The notes beneath the pieces are model-generated. The model saw only the letters and a program-made list of their open reading frames with translations. It was not told the DNA's origin and made no database searches. Positions 62,500-64,000 of a stretch of DNA of 64,000 bases are shown in pieces. The translations under genes and the position numbers were made by a program. Source of the DNA: Sisyra terminalis. Lineage: Eukaryota > Arthropoda > Insecta > Neuroptera > Sisyridae. Within the stretch, counting starts at the first letter, position 1. Every line of letters begins with the position of its first letter. The stretch is from the NCBI GenBank assembly GCA_958496175.1, contig OY292274.1:47936630-48000629 (forward strand), read 5' to 3'.

Positions 62500-64000
62500 T
62501 TATTTTACAAAATTGTATTTCTGTGTCCAAAACTAAAATTCTTTTAAGCTGGATTACCCTAAATTATACGCTTAAGTAAATTTTTAAGATAATATATAAA
62601 TTTTGCTACCCTTTTGTAGAAAAAAAAATGTTATGGTACTCACAACAACTTACAATCACTCAGTATGAAATCAAGTAGGATAAGGCTTGAAAACCTTTTG
62701 CGGGGAAAAAAATCCATTTCCATTATTATTTTTTTATTATTATTATTATTACTTATAAACTTTCAAAATCGATTTTAATTTATTAAACGGTTAAAAAATA
62801 TTACTTTAAATTCGTTAATTGTATAAATGAATCAAAATCAGCCCTTAAAAAATATACGTATAATATGTAAGTTATTCTTATACAAATTCATTTAATATAA
62901 AAAAAGTTTTAAGGCTTTTAAGGTGTGTAACCTTGTAACCTTGACACTTTGTTGAAGCCTTGTACAAAAATATTTTTTGAATATTTTTTCTGCTATTTTA
63001 AGTAACATAAAGGAAATTTTAAAAATAAAGCAATACTGATTTTTATAAAACGTTGTCGGTAGGTATCATTCCTCGCTAAGGAAACCTAAAAAATCAACAA
63101 GTTTCAGTAAAATGTTGCTACTACCATCGCAAACTTAATTACACCAAGTTTTATTAATATCAATGTTATTATACTACTGTACTCATCATTAATTATTCGC
63201 TAAAATCGTTGTAAAACGAATTACCGAAATTAAAATTGGATAACATTCATGAGATAAAACGAAATAATTTCATTTGATAGCTCTGAGGTTTGTCATCTCA
63301 TTATTTGCATTGTCTTCCCTCGTCTTTATTAAATTAATTTTGACGAAGCAGTATTCGAATCGAAAAGCAGCCAAATATTAATGTACAGAAAGATAATTAA
63401 GACTTAATTGCCGCAATGGTCCTTTACCCCGAAATGGACGTGAACTTGACTTTAATTGCGACGTCGTTCGAATTGCTAGAAATAAAATTATAATTTATTT
63501 TAATTTTTTTCGTTTCGATCATTCTCGAAAAAGGTAATAAACTCGTGAGTGTAACGAGAATGGCCCGATAAAGCTCGGTTGTTGAACCGCAATAGCAAAA
63601 TCCGCCTCGTTAATTTCGGGAAATAAACAGGGATTTGTCTTGAATGATTCCCGTTAAAAATTCCATTTGGTTTTCCTCTAAAAAATTTTACTACAACTCT
63701 TTCTTACCACTAAAATTGTAATGTTTGCGTCAAACATTCTGTGTAATTTTAAATATTTATGATTTTAATTGAATGACGTCAGTCGTAAAAATTTTCAAAC
63801 TTCATACAGAAGCATTCACCTGCTGTTGTCAAAATCTGTCGTGGAAATTCTCTTTGTTGTGAATCAGCATTTACGTAAATACCCCTTGCAAATCGTGTCT
63901 TAATAAAGATATAAAATTATAAATTCAAACCTGTAAAAATTCGCCCACCAGCCAATATACAAAAGACCATTAAAAATTTGCAGCTTGAAATAAATACGAG
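62500..64000. other. Non-coding DNA to the window end, with an (ATT)n microsatellite
   Basis: No exon recognised. A short ATT/TTA microsatellite lies at 62722-62751. From about 63230 to 63660 the composition becomes mixed, with AATTA/TAATTA-type homeodomain-like words and CG-containing stretches (gcgacgtcgttcgaattgc, gaatggcccgataaagctcg), as in insect intronic enhancers. That reading is inference; no coding frame fits. Confidence 0.4.

Noticed and set aside
1..64000. CRISPR arrays, bacterial operons, phage or plasmid features
   Set aside because: No regularly spaced short repeats, no prokaryotic gene structure; spliced genes and retroelements show the DNA is a eukaryotic chromosome.

Overview
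The window is AT-rich eukaryotic nuclear DNA, almost certainly from an insect. Coding exons are split by short GT-AG introns, mostly about 36-120 nt with a few longer. The two identifiable genes have clear insect homologues, and the spaces between genes are full of decayed retroelements and small DNA transposons. No bacterial operons, CRISPR arrays or prophage are present. I cannot fix the insect order from the sequence alone.

Layout. 1-15 kb is non-coding: two neighbouring hAT-type MITEs with 8-bp target duplications, an unusual CpG-rich patch near 4.3 kb, another MITE-like element near 7 kb, a Penelope-like (GIY-YIG) relic near 9.8 kb and SINE fragments. 15.07-21.35 kb (+ strand) carries all but the N-terminal exons of a nephrin-family cell-adhesion receptor (Drosophila sticks-and-stones/hibris type): eight Ig-like domains, one FN3, a transmembrane segment and a tyrosine/proline-rich tail ending GHLV. 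Its transmembrane exon is present twice in tandem with matching phases and only 36 nt between the copies, which predicts mutually exclusive splicing. 22-27 kb is AT-rich spacer with a tandem repeat family in two opposite orientations and a SINE. 27.06-29.08 kb (- strand) is a complete seven-exon CCT3 gene (TCP-1 chaperonin gamma subunit). 29-36 kb is spacer with a dead LINE, ending at an unidentified open terminal exon on the - strand (35.95-36.21 kb). 36-45.7 kb is repeat-rich, with two related fold-back elements (one with a 15-bp target duplication and hammerhead-ribozyme-like core sequences). At about 45.9 kb a promoter-like region precedes a short first coding exon (46.33 kb), a 9.3-kb intron full of SINE and LINE debris, and a second coding exon (55.63 kb) of an unidentified + strand gene that runs off the window. 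The rest, to 64 kb, is probably intron of that gene and holds further LINE and SINE relics.

The genes are functionally unrelated neighbours: a housekeeping chaperonin subunit, an adhesion receptor used in myoblast fusion, nephrocyte diaphragms and cell sorting in other insects, and two genes I cannot name. The points most worth following up are the duplicated transmembrane exons of the nephrin homologue, the fold-back retrozyme-like elements, and a tRNA-derived SINE family with at least six recognisable copies here.
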